From Filimonas sp. (GTDB taxonomy: Bacteria > Bacteroidota > Bacteroidia > Chitinophagales > Chitinophagaceae): a stretch of DNA of 64,000 nucleotides. The first letter of the stretch is position 1, and each line of letters starts with the position of its first letter. Location of the stretch: assembly GCA_017306865.1 (NCBI GenBank), contig JAFKHH010000012.1:434001-498000 (forward strand), given 5' to 3'. Below are positions 36,225-45,900 of the stretch, piece by piece. The position numbers and the translations under genes were made by a program. The notes beneath the pieces are model-generated. The model was not told the DNA's origin. It was given only the letters and a program-made list of their open reading frames with translations, and searched no databases.

Positions 36225-36394
36225 GCATAGCTAAATTGTTTAATGAGATCGTGAGACGTGGTGAATCGGCAATCGTGAATGAGTATTTCTGTGTTTTAGT
36301 GTCTCCATGGCAAATGTGAGTTGTGAGTAGTCAGTTGTGAGTAGGGCGGCTCATTCACGATCACGATTGTCGATTCACGTCTCACGATCTTTCA
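36225..36394. repeat. CGTGAATCGTGA / GTGAGTTGTGAGTAG word palindrome
   Basis: The 317-bp gap 36133-36449 has no gene. An ATTGTTTAATG copy (36235-36246) is followed by ATCGTGAGACGTGGTGAATC and GGCAATCGTGAATGAG. The right arm is CATTCACGATCACGATTG and TCGATTCACGTCTCACGATC (36352-36390). Between them lie CTGTGTTTTAGTGTCTCC and two copies of GTGAGTTGTGAGTAG-like words. The arms can form a long imperfect hairpin. Confidence 0.65.
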
Positions 36395-36427
36395 CAAAAA
36401 AAGCCTGCTCACAATGAACAGGCTTTT
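36395..36427 (-). terminator. Terminator of the DUF47-pit operon
   Basis: On the minus strand AAAGCCTGTTCA pairs with TGAGCAGGCTTT across TTG, with one mismatch, and runs into TTTTTTT. It lies 23 bp after the pit stop. Confidence 0.82.
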
Positions 36428-36449
36428 AGTTATATGAGTTTGAATACGA

Positions 36450-37463
36450 TTAGATAAATAACCTGATCAGGTAGAAGAAAATAGCAGCCATGATCGCACT
36501 TACCGGAATGGTGAGTACCCAGGCCCATAACAGGTTTACCGTAACACCCCAGCGCACAGCGGAAAGACGCTTTGTAGCACCAACACCTATGATAGAACCG
36601 GTAATGGTATGGGTAGTAGATACAGGTATTTTTAAATGTTCTGTCAGGAATAAAGTAACTGCACCTGCTGTTTCAGCAGCCACACCTTCCAGCGGGGTTA
36701 CTTTTGTAATCTTGGTGCCCATCGTTTTCACGATCTTCCAGCCTCCGCTTAGTGTACCTAGGCCCATTGCCACGAAACACATGATCGGAACCCAGTCAGG
36801 TATAGCATGTAGATCAGGAATGTAGTGTGTAGCAACCATTGCAGATCCAATGATACCCATTACTTTCTGGGAATCGTTACTACCATGGCCTAAGCTGAAC
36901 AGGGCTGATGAAACCAACTGTAAACGTTTAAACCATTTCTCCGCCTTATACGGGTTGGACCGTTTACTGAGATGCACAATAATAATGGTAATAATAAAGG
37001 CGATGATCATCCCAATAAAAGGGGCAAGGAAAATGAAACAAACTATTGGAAGAACTTTGGCCAATACAATTACGCCAAACGTTTTGTAGTGTGCTACAGC
37101 AGCACCAATCAGACCACCAATCAATGCATGTGACGAACTGGATGGAATACCAAACCACCATGTGATCAGGTTCCATGCAATAGCAGATAACAGGCCTGCC
37201 AGGATAACGTATAATGCATAAGGGTCTCCCTTATCAATATTTACGCTTTTGGCAATTGTATCTGCAATACCAAAGCCCCCAACAATGTATTTGGAAATAA
37301 AGAAAGCGCCGAAGTTGAAAAAAGCCGCCCAGGCTACTGCCTGGAATGGCGTTAATACTTTAGTAGAAACAATTGTAGCAATAGAGTTGGCCGAATCGTG
37401 AAAGCCGTTGATATAATCAAATATAAAAGACAGCCCTATGATAACGAGCAGTAGTGTGACCAT
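36450..37463 (-). CDS. Inorganic phosphate transporter, PiT family
   Basis: A 337-residue low-affinity phosphate permease of the PitA/PHO4 family. Two repeated signature segments mark the family: GFHDSANSIATIVSTKVLTPFQAVAWAAFFNF near the N-terminus and the second-half SLGHGSNDSQKVMGIIGSAMVA with PVSTTHTITGSIIGVGATKR. SSSHALIGGLIGAAVAHY is also typical. About ten membrane helices. It is co-transcribed with the upstream DUF47 gene (26-bp gap), a common pair in bacteria. Confidence 0.93.
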   Translation of the reverse strand: MVTLLLVIIGLSFIFDYINGFHDSANSIATIVSTKVLTPFQAVAWAAFFNFGAFFISKYIVGGFGIADTIAKSVNIDKGDPYALYVILAGLLSAIAWNLITWWFGIPSSSSHALIGGLIGAAVAHYKTFGVIVLAKVLPIVCFIFLAPFIGMIIAFIITIIIVHLSKRSNPYKAEKWFKRLQLVSSALFSLGHGSNDSQKVMGIIGSAMVATHYIPDLHAIPDWVPIMCFVAMGLGTLSGGWKIVKTMGTKITKVTPLEGVAAETAGAVTLFLTEHLKIPVSTTHTITGSIIGVGATKRLSAVRWGVTVNLLWAWVLTIPVSAIMAAIFFYLIRLFI

Positions 37464-37489
37464 ACTTTTGGTTTAACCTTTCTGATGAA

Positions 37490-38137
37490 TTAAGCGTATT
37501 TAACGATAATTGATTCAATAACATTCGCAGCGTCTTCGCATTTGTCTGTTACTGTTTCCATCGCCTGGTATATCTCTCTCTTTTTGATCAGCTCTTTCAC
37601 ATCATTCTCGCTCTCAAACAGTTTTTCGATGCTCATATCAAATACATCGTCAGCCTGGTTTTCTATACTGTTCACCTTTACCATAGCCTCAGTCATCTGG
37701 CGTAGGTTTTTCATATCCCTAAGGCCATAAACAACTTTTTTGATCTCAGCAGCACCCTGCTCAATCAATTCAGCCATTTTCTGAATACCACTATCATTAG
37801 GATTTACTTTGTAGAAATTGATCTTCTTTGCAGAAGAGAATATATAATCTGCAATATCATCCAGGGAAGTAGCCAGGTAGTGAATGTCCTCACGGTCAAA
37901 AGGAGTAATGAAATTGCGCCCTAACTCAGTGAAAATTTTATGTGTATGATCGTCGTTTTTATGTTCCAGGTCTTCAATTTGGGAGATTAAAGAGGCTCTT
38001 TTGTTGTGGTCCACTTCATATACCACTTGTTTTAACAATTGCGCCATTTGGTTTACGGTAATAGCCACATCCTCAAATAACTCATAAAACACTTTGTTTT
38101 TTGGCATAAAAATCTTGCCAATGGAGTTGATACCCAT
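37490..38137 (-). CDS. DUF47/PhoU-like Pit accessory protein
   Basis: A 215-residue all-helical protein of the DUF47 (Pit accessory, YkaA/PhoU-like) family. Features: FEDVAITVNQMAQLLKQVV, then DHTHKIFTELGRNFITPFDREDIHYLATSLDDIADYI, the conserved metal-binding region with E/D clusters, then VNSIENQADDVFDMSIEKLFE. In other bacteria it modulates phosphate uptake by the Pit partner. A -7 box lies 20 bp upstream. No PHO-box-like repeat is in phase with that -7 box, so the pair may be expressed constitutively. Confidence 0.9.
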   Translation of the reverse strand: MGINSIGKIFMPKNKVFYELFEDVAITVNQMAQLLKQVVYEVDHNKRASLISQIEDLEHKNDDHTHKIFTELGRNFITPFDREDIHYLATSLDDIADYIFSSAKKINFYKVNPNDSGIQKMAELIEQGAAEIKKVVYGLRDMKNLRQMTEAMVKVNSIENQADDVFDMSIEKLFESENDVKELIKKREIYQAMETVTDKCEDAANVIESIIVKYA

Positions 38138-38156
38138 AATCTAATCGATTTTGGGG

Positions 38157-38164
38157 CAAAAATA
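38157..38164 (-). promoter_or_regulatory. -7 box (TATTTTTG) of the DUF47-pit operon
   Basis: On the minus strand TATTTTTG fits TAnnTTTG exactly and lies 20 bp before the DUF47 start codon. Motif evidence only. Confidence 0.45.
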
Positions 38165-38261
38165 GAAGTATGCTTTCAGGGCTGAGTTGTTTACAAATAA
38201 TTAATAATTTGGTAACATTGAGAATTGTCTAACTGCCTGAAAAACGGCTATTTAATGTTGA

Positions 38262-38307
38262 GTTAACCCAGGGCTAATAATTCCGTAACATATGCCTTCT
38301 ACTTTCG
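38262..38307 (+). promoter_or_regulatory. Putative PHO box (3 x 11 bp) and -7 element of TonB receptor gene
   Basis: Three contiguous 11-mers share TAA at the same position: GTTAACCCAGG (38262), GCTAATAATTC (38273), CGTAACATATG (38284). After exactly 5 bp comes TACTTTCG (38300-38307), one mismatch from TAnnTTTG. Contiguous 11-bp direct repeats just upstream of the core promoter are how PhoB/PhoP-type OmpR-family regulators bind. The same layout and spacing occurs at 42842-42898. A PhoB-like regulator is encoded at 49047-49724. The assignment is inference from pattern. Confidence 0.55.
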
Positions 38308-38325
38308 CTCCAAATTCATTTGGAC

Positions 38326-41145
38326 GTGAATAAAACTGCTCAGGCTGCGGTATGCAGTCTCATTGTACTACTGCGCACTATCCCTGCATTTTCCCAACAA
38401 GTAAAAATTACGGGCAAAGTAAGCGATGCCCAAACAAGTTCCCCGCTGGTAGGGGCCTCTGTTATATTACAGGAAACTAAAAAAGGTGTTACTACAGACG
38501 TAGAAGGCCGCTTCTTTCTGCAATTGGAAAAAGGGCACAAATACACCATCAGGGTCGTAAGTGTAGGCTATGCCGCAAAAACACTGACCGACGTAACTGC
38601 TGATAACACCAACTCCCTGGATGTAACACTGGACGAAGACAAGAAAAACCAATTGGAACTGGTAGTAGTAAAATCAACCTCTGCAAAAAGAGAAAGTATT
38701 GCCTCTATCTACCTTACACAAAAGAACAGCTCTGCGATCTCAGACGGCATTTCTGCCGATATGATCAAAAAATCTCCGGATAAGAATACTGGTGAGGTTT
38801 TAAAAAGAGTAAGCGGTGCTTCAGTTCAGGATAATAAATTTGTAGTTATCCGTGGTTTAAATGAGCGTTACAATGCATCCCTGTTAAATAATTCCATCTT
38901 ACCTAGCACAGAGCCGGATAAAAAAGCATTTTCTTTCGACATCATTCCATCCTCACTTGTAGACAATGTAGTTATCTATAAGTCTGCTACACCAGATCTA
39001 CCGGGCGACTTTGCCGGCGGCGCTGTAAAGATTACTACAAAGGATTACCCGGTAAGAAAGCTAAGTGAGCTATCCATTTCTGTTGGTTACAACACACTCA
39101 CCACTTTTAAAGAGTTTTATCGTGGCTACCCTAAAGGATCATTGGATGGGATTGGCTTTTTTGACAATTCCCGTTTAATACCTAATCCATACTATACACA
39201 GAAAAGTAATTTCAGCAACCTGCCTGAAGCCAACAAATCTGCTATTACAAAACAGTTTCCTAATACATATGGCTATGAAAAAGTAAGTAACAGCCTGCCA
39301 AACATCAGCGTTTCTTACACAGGGGGTAATACAAAACTGCTTAACAATGGCAAGAAGCTTGGTTACATCTATGCCTTAAGCTATGGTACATCCAGGAAAG
39401 TATCTGAAAGAGAGAGAACAGAGTACCAGAGCTACAACCTTTCTGATTACGATTATACAACCAATAACTACGATATACGCAACAACCTGTCTGCTATGTT
39501 GAACCTTTCTTACTCGTTTGGAAAAAGTAAGATCGCATGGAAAAATATGTTCAACAACGATTTTAGTAACATCACCGGGTTACGCTCAGGTATAGTAACT
39601 GCGAATTCTTCACCTATATATATAAAAGGTACGGGTAATGAAGCTACGGGTAATGGTATCGTAAACTCTGTGGTGGAAGGGCTTCATAAGCTGAACAGCA
39701 CATGGACACTGGATTGGAATGGTTCATTTGGTTATACCTATCGCTGGCAGCCAGATCAGAAAGTATTGACATATAGATCTGATGACAGCCCTACCAGTAA
39801 TTTTTACCTGAAACTCAACAATGAGAACTCCCCGGAGATTCGCAATGCGGGCCGCGTTTATTCATTCCTTACGGAATATATCTACGGTGCTAATGTAAAT
39901 ATTGCGAAACAGTTTAATTGGTTGGGGCAACAACAGAAACTGAAAATAGGTGGTACTACTTATTACAGGACCAGGAACCTGGAAGTGGACGCTCTGGGTT
40001 ATTCTGCACTGAACTCTGTTCCGGGTGGTGTACGCATTGATGAAACAAAAGCAACAGACTTCAATAATATTTTCAGCAATGAGAATATTGATAAGTATCG
40101 CCTGACAGTTGCCAATATTGCGACAAACTCCACTGACTATAAAGGCACAGGATTTCTGAATGCAGGTTATGTAATGTTAGACAACAAGTTTGCACAAAAC
40201 GTAAAGTTGACTTGGGGTGCAAGGGTGGAGAACTACAATCAGAAACTGGAAACCAAAGGTGCGCCTACATTGAACCTGCAAAATTTTGATGTACTGCCGT
40301 CTCTATTGCTGACTTATGGTCTGAATGATAAAACAAATTTGCGTCTTGCCGGCTTCCAGTCTGTAAACAGGCCGGAGTTTAGAGAACTGGCTACTTACTC
40401 AGTGTATGATTATGATAATAATGTGGTGATAAGAGGTAACAGTGCATTGGAACGTGCCCGTATTACGAATGGAGATCTGCGTTACGAGTGGTTCCCTGGT
40501 GCGGGTGAAATTGTTTCCGTAAGTGCATTCTATAAATATTTCAAAAGCCCGATAGAGCAGGTATATCTTGGCAATGATGTGTACTCCTATCAGAATGCTG
40601 AAAGTGCTGATGCATATGGAGCCGAAGTAGAGCTAAGAAAGAAACTGGATTTTATTGGCGGAAACGTCTTCAATCATTTTACATTCTATGCCAATGCAGC
40701 CTACATCAAAGGTTCTGTAAAGCTGAAAGACCAGAATAACAACATCATTAATACAAATAGTCCGTTACAAGGACAATCTCCGTACCTCGTGAATGCAGGG
40801 TTGACATATACTTCAATAGCTGAAGATTTTTCAGTGAACGTATTGTACAACAGGATCGGAACACGCCTCAGATCACGCGGTAGCCTGCTAAGTGGTGGCG
40901 CCAGGGATGTGTTTGAGGCACCGCGCGATGTTATAGACCTACAGGTAACAAAGCGATTTATGAACGACAAGTTTGAGATAAAGGCAACTGTTAGCGACAT
41001 CCTTGCTCAATCGTACAGGTGGTTCTACAAATTTGACACAGATCACTCACAAATAAGTTACGACGCTTCTAAAGACAGGGTTGTGAATTCAATTAAGTAT
41101 GGCCCTACCATCAACCTGTCGCTACGATACAGCTTCAGTAAATAG
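38326..41145 (+). CDS. TonB-dependent receptor with N-terminal CarboxypepD_reg-like domain
   Basis: A 939-residue outer-membrane receptor. A signal peptide ends near IPAFSQQ. A CarboxypepD_reg-like beta-sandwich follows (about residues 25-110: ITGKVSDAQTSSPLVGASVIL to DVTLDEDKKN). The plug has KSPDKNTGEVLKRVSGASVQDNKFVVIRGLNERYN, and a 22-strand-type barrel ends in NLSLRYSFSK. It takes up a ligand using TonB energy. The start is uncertain: GTG at 38326 is used, TTG at 38320 is possible, and neither has a clear ribosome site. It is divergent from the phosphate transporter operon and preceded by PHO-box-like repeats, so a phosphorus-containing ligand is a guess. Confidence 0.85.
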   Translation: MNKTAQAAVCSLIVLLRTIPAFSQQVKITGKVSDAQTSSPLVGASVILQETKKGVTTDVEGRFFLQLEKGHKYTIRVVSVGYAAKTLTDVTADNTNSLDVTLDEDKKNQLELVVVKSTSAKRESIASIYLTQKNSSAISDGISADMIKKSPDKNTGEVLKRVSGASVQDNKFVVIRGLNERYNASLLNNSILPSTEPDKKAFSFDIIPSSLVDNVVIYKSATPDLPGDFAGGAVKITTKDYPVRKLSELSISVGYNTLTTFKEFYRGYPKGSLDGIGFFDNSRLIPNPYYTQKSNFSNLPEANKSAITKQFPNTYGYEKVSNSLPNISVSYTGGNTKLLNNGKKLGYIYALSYGTSRKVSERERTEYQSYNLSDYDYTTNNYDIRNNLSAMLNLSYSFGKSKIAWKNMFNNDFSNITGLRSGIVTANSSPIYIKGTGNEATGNGIVNSVVEGLHKLNSTWTLDWNGSFGYTYRWQPDQKVLTYRSDDSPTSNFYLKLNNENSPEIRNAGRVYSFLTEYIYGANVNIAKQFNWLGQQQKLKIGGTTYYRTRNLEVDALGYSALNSVPGGVRIDETKATDFNNIFSNENIDKYRLTVANIATNSTDYKGTGFLNAGYVMLDNKFAQNVKLTWGARVENYNQKLETKGAPTLNLQNFDVLPSLLLTYGLNDKTNLRLAGFQSVNRPEFRELATYSVYDYDNNVVIRGNSALERARITNGDLRYEWFPGAGEIVSVSAFYKYFKSPIEQVYLGNDVYSYQNAESADAYGAEVELRKKLDFIGGNVFNHFTFYANAAYIKGSVKLKDQNNNIINTNSPLQGQSPYLVNAGLTYTSIAEDFSVNVLYNRIGTRLRSRGSLLSGGARDVFEAPRDVIDLQVTKRFMNDKFEIKATVSDILAQSYRWFYKFDTDHSQISYDASKDRVVNSIKYGPTINLSLRYSFSK

Positions 41146-41154
41146 TGTGTATTT

Positions 41155-41290
41155 GTGTTTGGACATATAAGGCATAAGGAATAAGGGTTAAGTTATAAGG
41201 CTTTCAGGCAAATGTCAATCCGGCTATAAAGCCGGGCTGCTACACCTATGCCTGGATCTTACACTTCACGCCATATTTCCTTAAACCATA
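41155..41290. repeat. AAGG-family word repeats between receptor and beta-helix gene
   Basis: CATATAAGGCATAAGGAATAAG and GGTTAAGTTATAAGGC on the left (41164-41204) face CTATGCCTGGATCTTACAC and TTCACGCCATATTTCC on the right (41249-41283), an imperfect inverted repeat. It separates two genes that may still be one transcript. Confidence 0.5.
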
Positions 41291-41361
41291 AAATCGAATC
41301 AATAGTTTGCTAATCATCTGGCAATACATGGCATTTAACTTTAATTAAATTGAAAATTTGT

Positions 41362-42747
41362 ATGAAAAAACTGACATCAGTACTTGTGTTGGGGGCGATA
41401 GTACTGGGTACGGCATGCAGCAAAAGTGACAACCAGCCTGCACCAAATCCCGGTCCTACTCCAAATCCAGACGGTTCTTATGATATCCGCGGGGTTATCA
41501 ATAAGGACATGACTTTGACTAAAGACAAAAAGTATCGTCTGCGTGGTTATGTGTACGTTACTGGTAATGCTACGCTAACAATTGAAGCAGGAACCAGGAT
41601 CGTATCTAATAAAGATTCAGCCGGCGTATTAGTGATCTATAGAGATGCTAAGATCATGGCTGACGGTACTGCGGATAATCCAATCGTATTTACCTCTAAC
41701 GAAACATCTGCTGCGCCAGGCGACCTTGGCGGTATCATCCTTGTTGGCCAGGCTACAGGCAATAACAACCACTCTGTAATTGAAGGTGGCGTAGATGCTG
41801 CTTACAGTGCATTTGGCGGATCAAACGATGCTCATAACTCAGGTATCTTCCGTTATGTACGTATAGAGTATGCTGGTAAAGCTGTTAACCCGGGCGATGA
41901 AGTGAATGGGTTGTCTTTATATGGTGTAGGTTCAGGTACTACTATTGACTATGTACAGATCGTTAGGGGCCTGGATGACGCATTCGAATTTTTCGGTGGT
42001 GCTGTAAATGCAAAACACCTGATCGCTTACAACTGTGCTGATGATGATTTTGATATGGACGATGGCTACCACGGTAAAATCCAGTATGCGATCTCTATTA
42101 AAGATCCTAAGTTCACCGATGCCAAAGGCACTACAGGTGACATTTCTAACAATTTTGAGGTTGACAACATTAACCCATCAAACGGGTTCCTGTTTACAAG
42201 AGCGCCGATAACTTTCCCTGTATTATCAAACTTTACAGCAGTTGGTCCAAATAATGCAGCAGGTGTATCTGCTGATTATGGCTATGGCATGCGTTGGAGA
42301 AGAGGTTCTAAATTCATCCTTGCCAATTCCATTGTGATCGGTGGTCAGAGAGCAGGTCTGGACCTGGATGATGACTCTACTGCATCATATTATGCAAAAG
42401 ATACCAGTGCATTTTACAATAGCTTCCTGCATTCAGTTGCAAAACCATTCCAGGTGGATAGGTTAGTAGTAACACCTAGAGTACTAGACTCACTGGGTCT
42501 TGCAACTAAAGTAACCGGATCTGATAAGAGCGTTGTTTACGCGAATGTAAATGACATCAAACTGACTGATCCGTTCAACAACCCAGCACCTAATGTAAAA
42601 CCAGCTACAGGATCTCCGGCATTAACTACTGCCGGAAGATTTGACAGAGGTAAACTGACTGATGCATTCTTTGATAAAACAACATACATCGGTGCGTTAG
42701 ACGCAACAAATGACTGGACAGCTAAATGGACAGTTTGGAATAAATAA
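41362..42747 (+). CDS. Surface lipoprotein, beta-helix-like, partner of TonB receptor
   Basis: A 461-residue lipoprotein with lipobox LGTAC (Cys19), followed by SKSDNQPAPNPGPTPNPDGS, a proline-rich linker. The body looks like a right-handed beta-helix: repeated short strands and turns such as GYVYVTGNATLTIEAGTRIV, IMADGTADNPIVFTSNE, GIFRYVRIEYAG, TIDYVQIVRGLDDAFEFFGGAVNAKHLIAYNCADDDFDMDDGYHG. Aspartates cluster in the last of these. No catalytic motif is clear. The ATG at 41362 is preferred over a TTG four codons upstream. Its position between two TonB receptors suggests a SusD-like substrate-capturing partner; this is inference. Confidence 0.75.
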   Translation: MKKLTSVLVLGAIVLGTACSKSDNQPAPNPGPTPNPDGSYDIRGVINKDMTLTKDKKYRLRGYVYVTGNATLTIEAGTRIVSNKDSAGVLVIYRDAKIMADGTADNPIVFTSNETSAAPGDLGGIILVGQATGNNNHSVIEGGVDAAYSAFGGSNDAHNSGIFRYVRIEYAGKAVNPGDEVNGLSLYGVGSGTTIDYVQIVRGLDDAFEFFGGAVNAKHLIAYNCADDDFDMDDGYHGKIQYAISIKDPKFTDAKGTTGDISNNFEVDNINPSNGFLFTRAPITFPVLSNFTAVGPNNAAGVSADYGYGMRWRRGSKFILANSIVIGGQRAGLDLDDDSTASYYAKDTSAFYNSFLHSVAKPFQVDRLVVTPRVLDSLGLATKVTGSDKSVVYANVNDIKLTDPFNNPAPNVKPATGSPALTTAGRFDRGKLTDAFFDKTTYIGALDATNDWTAKWTVWNK

Positions 42748-42760
42748 CTATATATAAAAA

Positions 42761-42790
42761 ATAGAAAGGCTTATTCTTAAGCCTTTCTAT
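42761..42790. terminator. Hairpin after beta-helix gene
   Basis: A perfect 13-bp stem, ATAGAAAGGCTTA with TAAGCCTTTCTAT, loop TTCT. It lies 13 bp after the stop. There is an A tract before but only a weak T tract after. Confidence 0.7.
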
Positions 42791-42806
42791 TCTACTTGTT
42801 GTTTAC

Positions 42807-42842
42807 GCTTGTTAACGGTAATCGTTAATAACGTTAACAAGC
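42807..42842. promoter_or_regulatory. Palindrome GCTTGTTAACG / CGTTAACAAGC upstream of Oar-like gene
   Basis: A perfect 11-bp inverted pair (42807-42817, 42832-42842) with a 14-bp centre that includes TCGTTAATAA. It contains the same GTTAAC core as the adjacent direct repeats, so it may be an extra operator for the same or another dimeric regulator. Confidence 0.5.
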
Positions 42843-42898
42843 TTAATGTCGTGGTAACATTACGGTAACAATTCGTTAACATTGGCGACCGTCCTTTG
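42842..42898 (+). promoter_or_regulatory. Putative PHO box (4 x 11 bp) and -7 element of Oar-like receptor gene
   Basis: Four contiguous 11-mers have TAA in phase at 42844, 42855, 42866 and 42877: CTTAATGTCGT, GGTAACATTAC, GGTAACAATTC, GTTAACATTGG. The last three carry TAACA exactly. Five bases later comes GTCCTTTG (42891-42898), a partial match to TAnnTTTG, 17 bp before the ATG. Spacing from last repeat to -7 element equals that at 38262-38307. A PhoB-like activator is the best candidate to bind it. Confidence 0.65.
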
Positions 42899-42915
42899 CG
42901 CAAACTTAAAACGCA

Positions 42916-45900
42916 ATGAGACGAATCGTCTATTTGATGTTAGTAACCTTCGTAACATCGGTACTACTTCCTAAGTTTTCTATCTCACAGGAAACTACTG
43001 CAACCCTTACAGGTACGATCTCTGATGCGGCAGGTGCGCCTATCACCGGTGCCTCTATCGTAATTACACACGTACCTACTGGTTTTGTAACAAAATTGCA
43101 AACCAATAACAAAGGCCGCTTTGCTGCTCCAACGCTTAAAGCAGGTGGACCTTATACAATCAAAATATCTTATGTAGGATTGAAGGATGAAGTGTTGAAT
43201 GACATTAATCTTGCATTAGGTGATAACCCGGATCTGAATGTTTCATTGAGTGCAACGGCTAACGAACTGAAAGAAGTAACGGTATTGGCTGCAGGCAGAA
43301 AAGCTGCACCATCCGGTCTTACAGTTAGCACAAAGCAATTGAATACGTTGCCTACATTAGGCAGAAGCCTGAGCGACTTCACAAGATTGACACCTCAGTC
43401 AAACAACAACTCTTTTGCCGGTACAAACTTCCGTTATAACAATATCACCCTGGACGGTGCTATCAATAATGATGCTATCGGTTTCAGTAATTCATTTGGT
43501 GGTGTAAGTGGTGGTGGTCAGAGCGGTACTGCCGGTTCTGGTACACGTACAAACCCGTATAGCCTTGATGTTATACAGGAAGTACAGGTACAACTGACTC
43601 CGTATGATGTAAAGCTGGGTAACTTCACTGGTGGTAGTGTGAACGCTGTAACAAAAAGCGGTACAAACGATTTTCACGGTTCTATATATGGCTATGGCAG
43701 AAACCAGGCATTTGTTGGTAAAAGCGTAGACGGAACAAAATCTAAAATCGGTTCTGACTTCTACGATTACCAATATGGTGGTACATTAAGCGGCCCGATC
43801 ATCAAAAACAAATTGTTCTTCATTGTAAATGGTGAGATCACCCGCCGCCAGGAACCAACTTTCTTTAACGCAGGCGATCCGGGTTCTATCTCTATTGCAG
43901 ATGCACAGCGTGTAGTAGCAGCTTATAAAAAAGCAGGCTATGATCCGGGTTCTTACGATCAATACAAGATCTTCACAAACAGTAATAAATTCTTCGGTCG
44001 TATAGACTACAACATTGATCCTAACAATACATTGATGTTGCGTGCGATCTATACAGAAGGTGAAGGCAATAACCTGGAGCGTACAAATACAACCTTCCAG
44101 TTCTCTTCTACAGACTTTACCCAGCATACTAAAAACCTGAACTTAGTAGCTGAGTTAAAAACAAAATTCAGCAACAGTGTAAACAACAACTTAATTGTTA
44201 GTTACATCAACGTACATGATTACCGCGATTTCCCTACTGCAGGTAATACACCTTCTCCTTATGTGGATATTACCAATGGTGCTATCAACATCTGGGCTGG
44301 TACATGGCGCGAAGCTGCTATTTACAATACAAGACAAAAAACATTTGAGATCACAGATAACGTAACCTGGACAAAAGGAATTAACAAATTCACTTTTGGT
44401 ACGCACAACGAATTCTATGATTTCAACTACGGCTTTATCAACTCATGGAATGGTCGCTGGCAGTATGGTACTTTAGATAACTTTGAAAACAATCTGCCAA
44501 GCAGGATCCGTGGCGCATTTGCTTTTGATAAAGGCAAGAATAACTACAGCGATCTTTCAAACAATACACCAGGTGCTAAGTTTAACGTAGCTATGCTGAG
44601 TGCTTATGCACAGGATGAAATAGCTGTAACAAAACGTTTCAAAATAACACCGGGTATCCGTGTTGACTATTCTTCTGTAGGCAGTCAGCCTCCTATGGAT
44701 AAAGATCTGAACAGCATCACCGCCGACGTTCATAACTCTGGTACTTTCTCTAACACACCGTATAGCCAATTAAGTAATAAATGGCTGGGTAACGCTGTAT
44801 TCTCTCCACGTCTTGGTTTTAACTGGGATATCAATGGTGATCAGTCTACAGTGTTGAGAGGTGGTACAGGTATCTTTACCGGTAGAGTACCATTTGCATG
44901 GTTAGGTTATGCGTACACGCTGAACGGTAACGACTACGGTAACGTTGACTACAAAGCAAACAATACTTACGTTCCATTGGTTGGTCCTAACCAACTGGTA
45001 GATACTATTGGTAAATATGGTGGAGCAGGTGCTGTAAATAAAAGAGAACTTGACCTGATCGACAATAACTTTAAAATGCCTACTATCTGGCGTTCTAACG
45101 TAGCTGTAGATTTCAAATTCGGTCATGGCTATAAGTTGACTTTGGATGCGATGTACACAAAAACATTGTATGATGTAATGTTCCAGCAGATCAATAAAAA
45201 AGACAGTGGTGTAATGTATTATGCAACTGGCCCTACACAGACTCCATTGTACACTGGTGGCGACGTTAGCAGCAAATACTCCAGCGTATTCCTGTTGAGC
45301 AATACAAAAGAAGGCTATCGTTATAACTTTACTGTACAGTTAACTAAAGCAACAAACAACATCAGGTTAGGTGCTACACACTCACTTAATTTCAACTGGT
45401 CTGCTGCATATACTTACGGCATGTCTAAAGACGTGAGCAATGGTATCCGTAATTCATTCCAGAGTAACTGGGATTATAACCCGGCTATCTCTGCAAACAG
45501 CCCTGCATTGGGATACTCAAACTTTGACCTGCGTCACAGGATAGTAGCTTTCGCTGGTGCTAACTTTATCTGGAGCAAAAGCAATGCATCTTCAATCAGC
45601 TTTGTTTACTCTGGTCAATCTGGTAGCCCTTACAGCTTAGTGTACACAGGTGCTCCGGGTGGTATCATCAACGGTAACGCGGCATTGCCTTACATTCCAA
45701 AAGATCAGAACGATATCATACTGAAAGATCCTACACAGTGGGCTGCATTGAATTCATTCATTGAAGGCGACAGCTACCTGAAAAATCACCGTGGTCAGTA
45801 CGCTGACAGAAACGGATTGCGCACACCATGGAACCATACACTGGATATGAAATTGATGCATGAGTTCAAATTCAACAACAAGCATAGCCTGACGTTGAGC

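Noticed and set aside
38137-38260. PHO box for the DUF47-pit operon
   Set aside because: GGTAACATTG at 38211 is a single half-site and no 11-bp-phased partner is found upstream of the pit-side -7 box.
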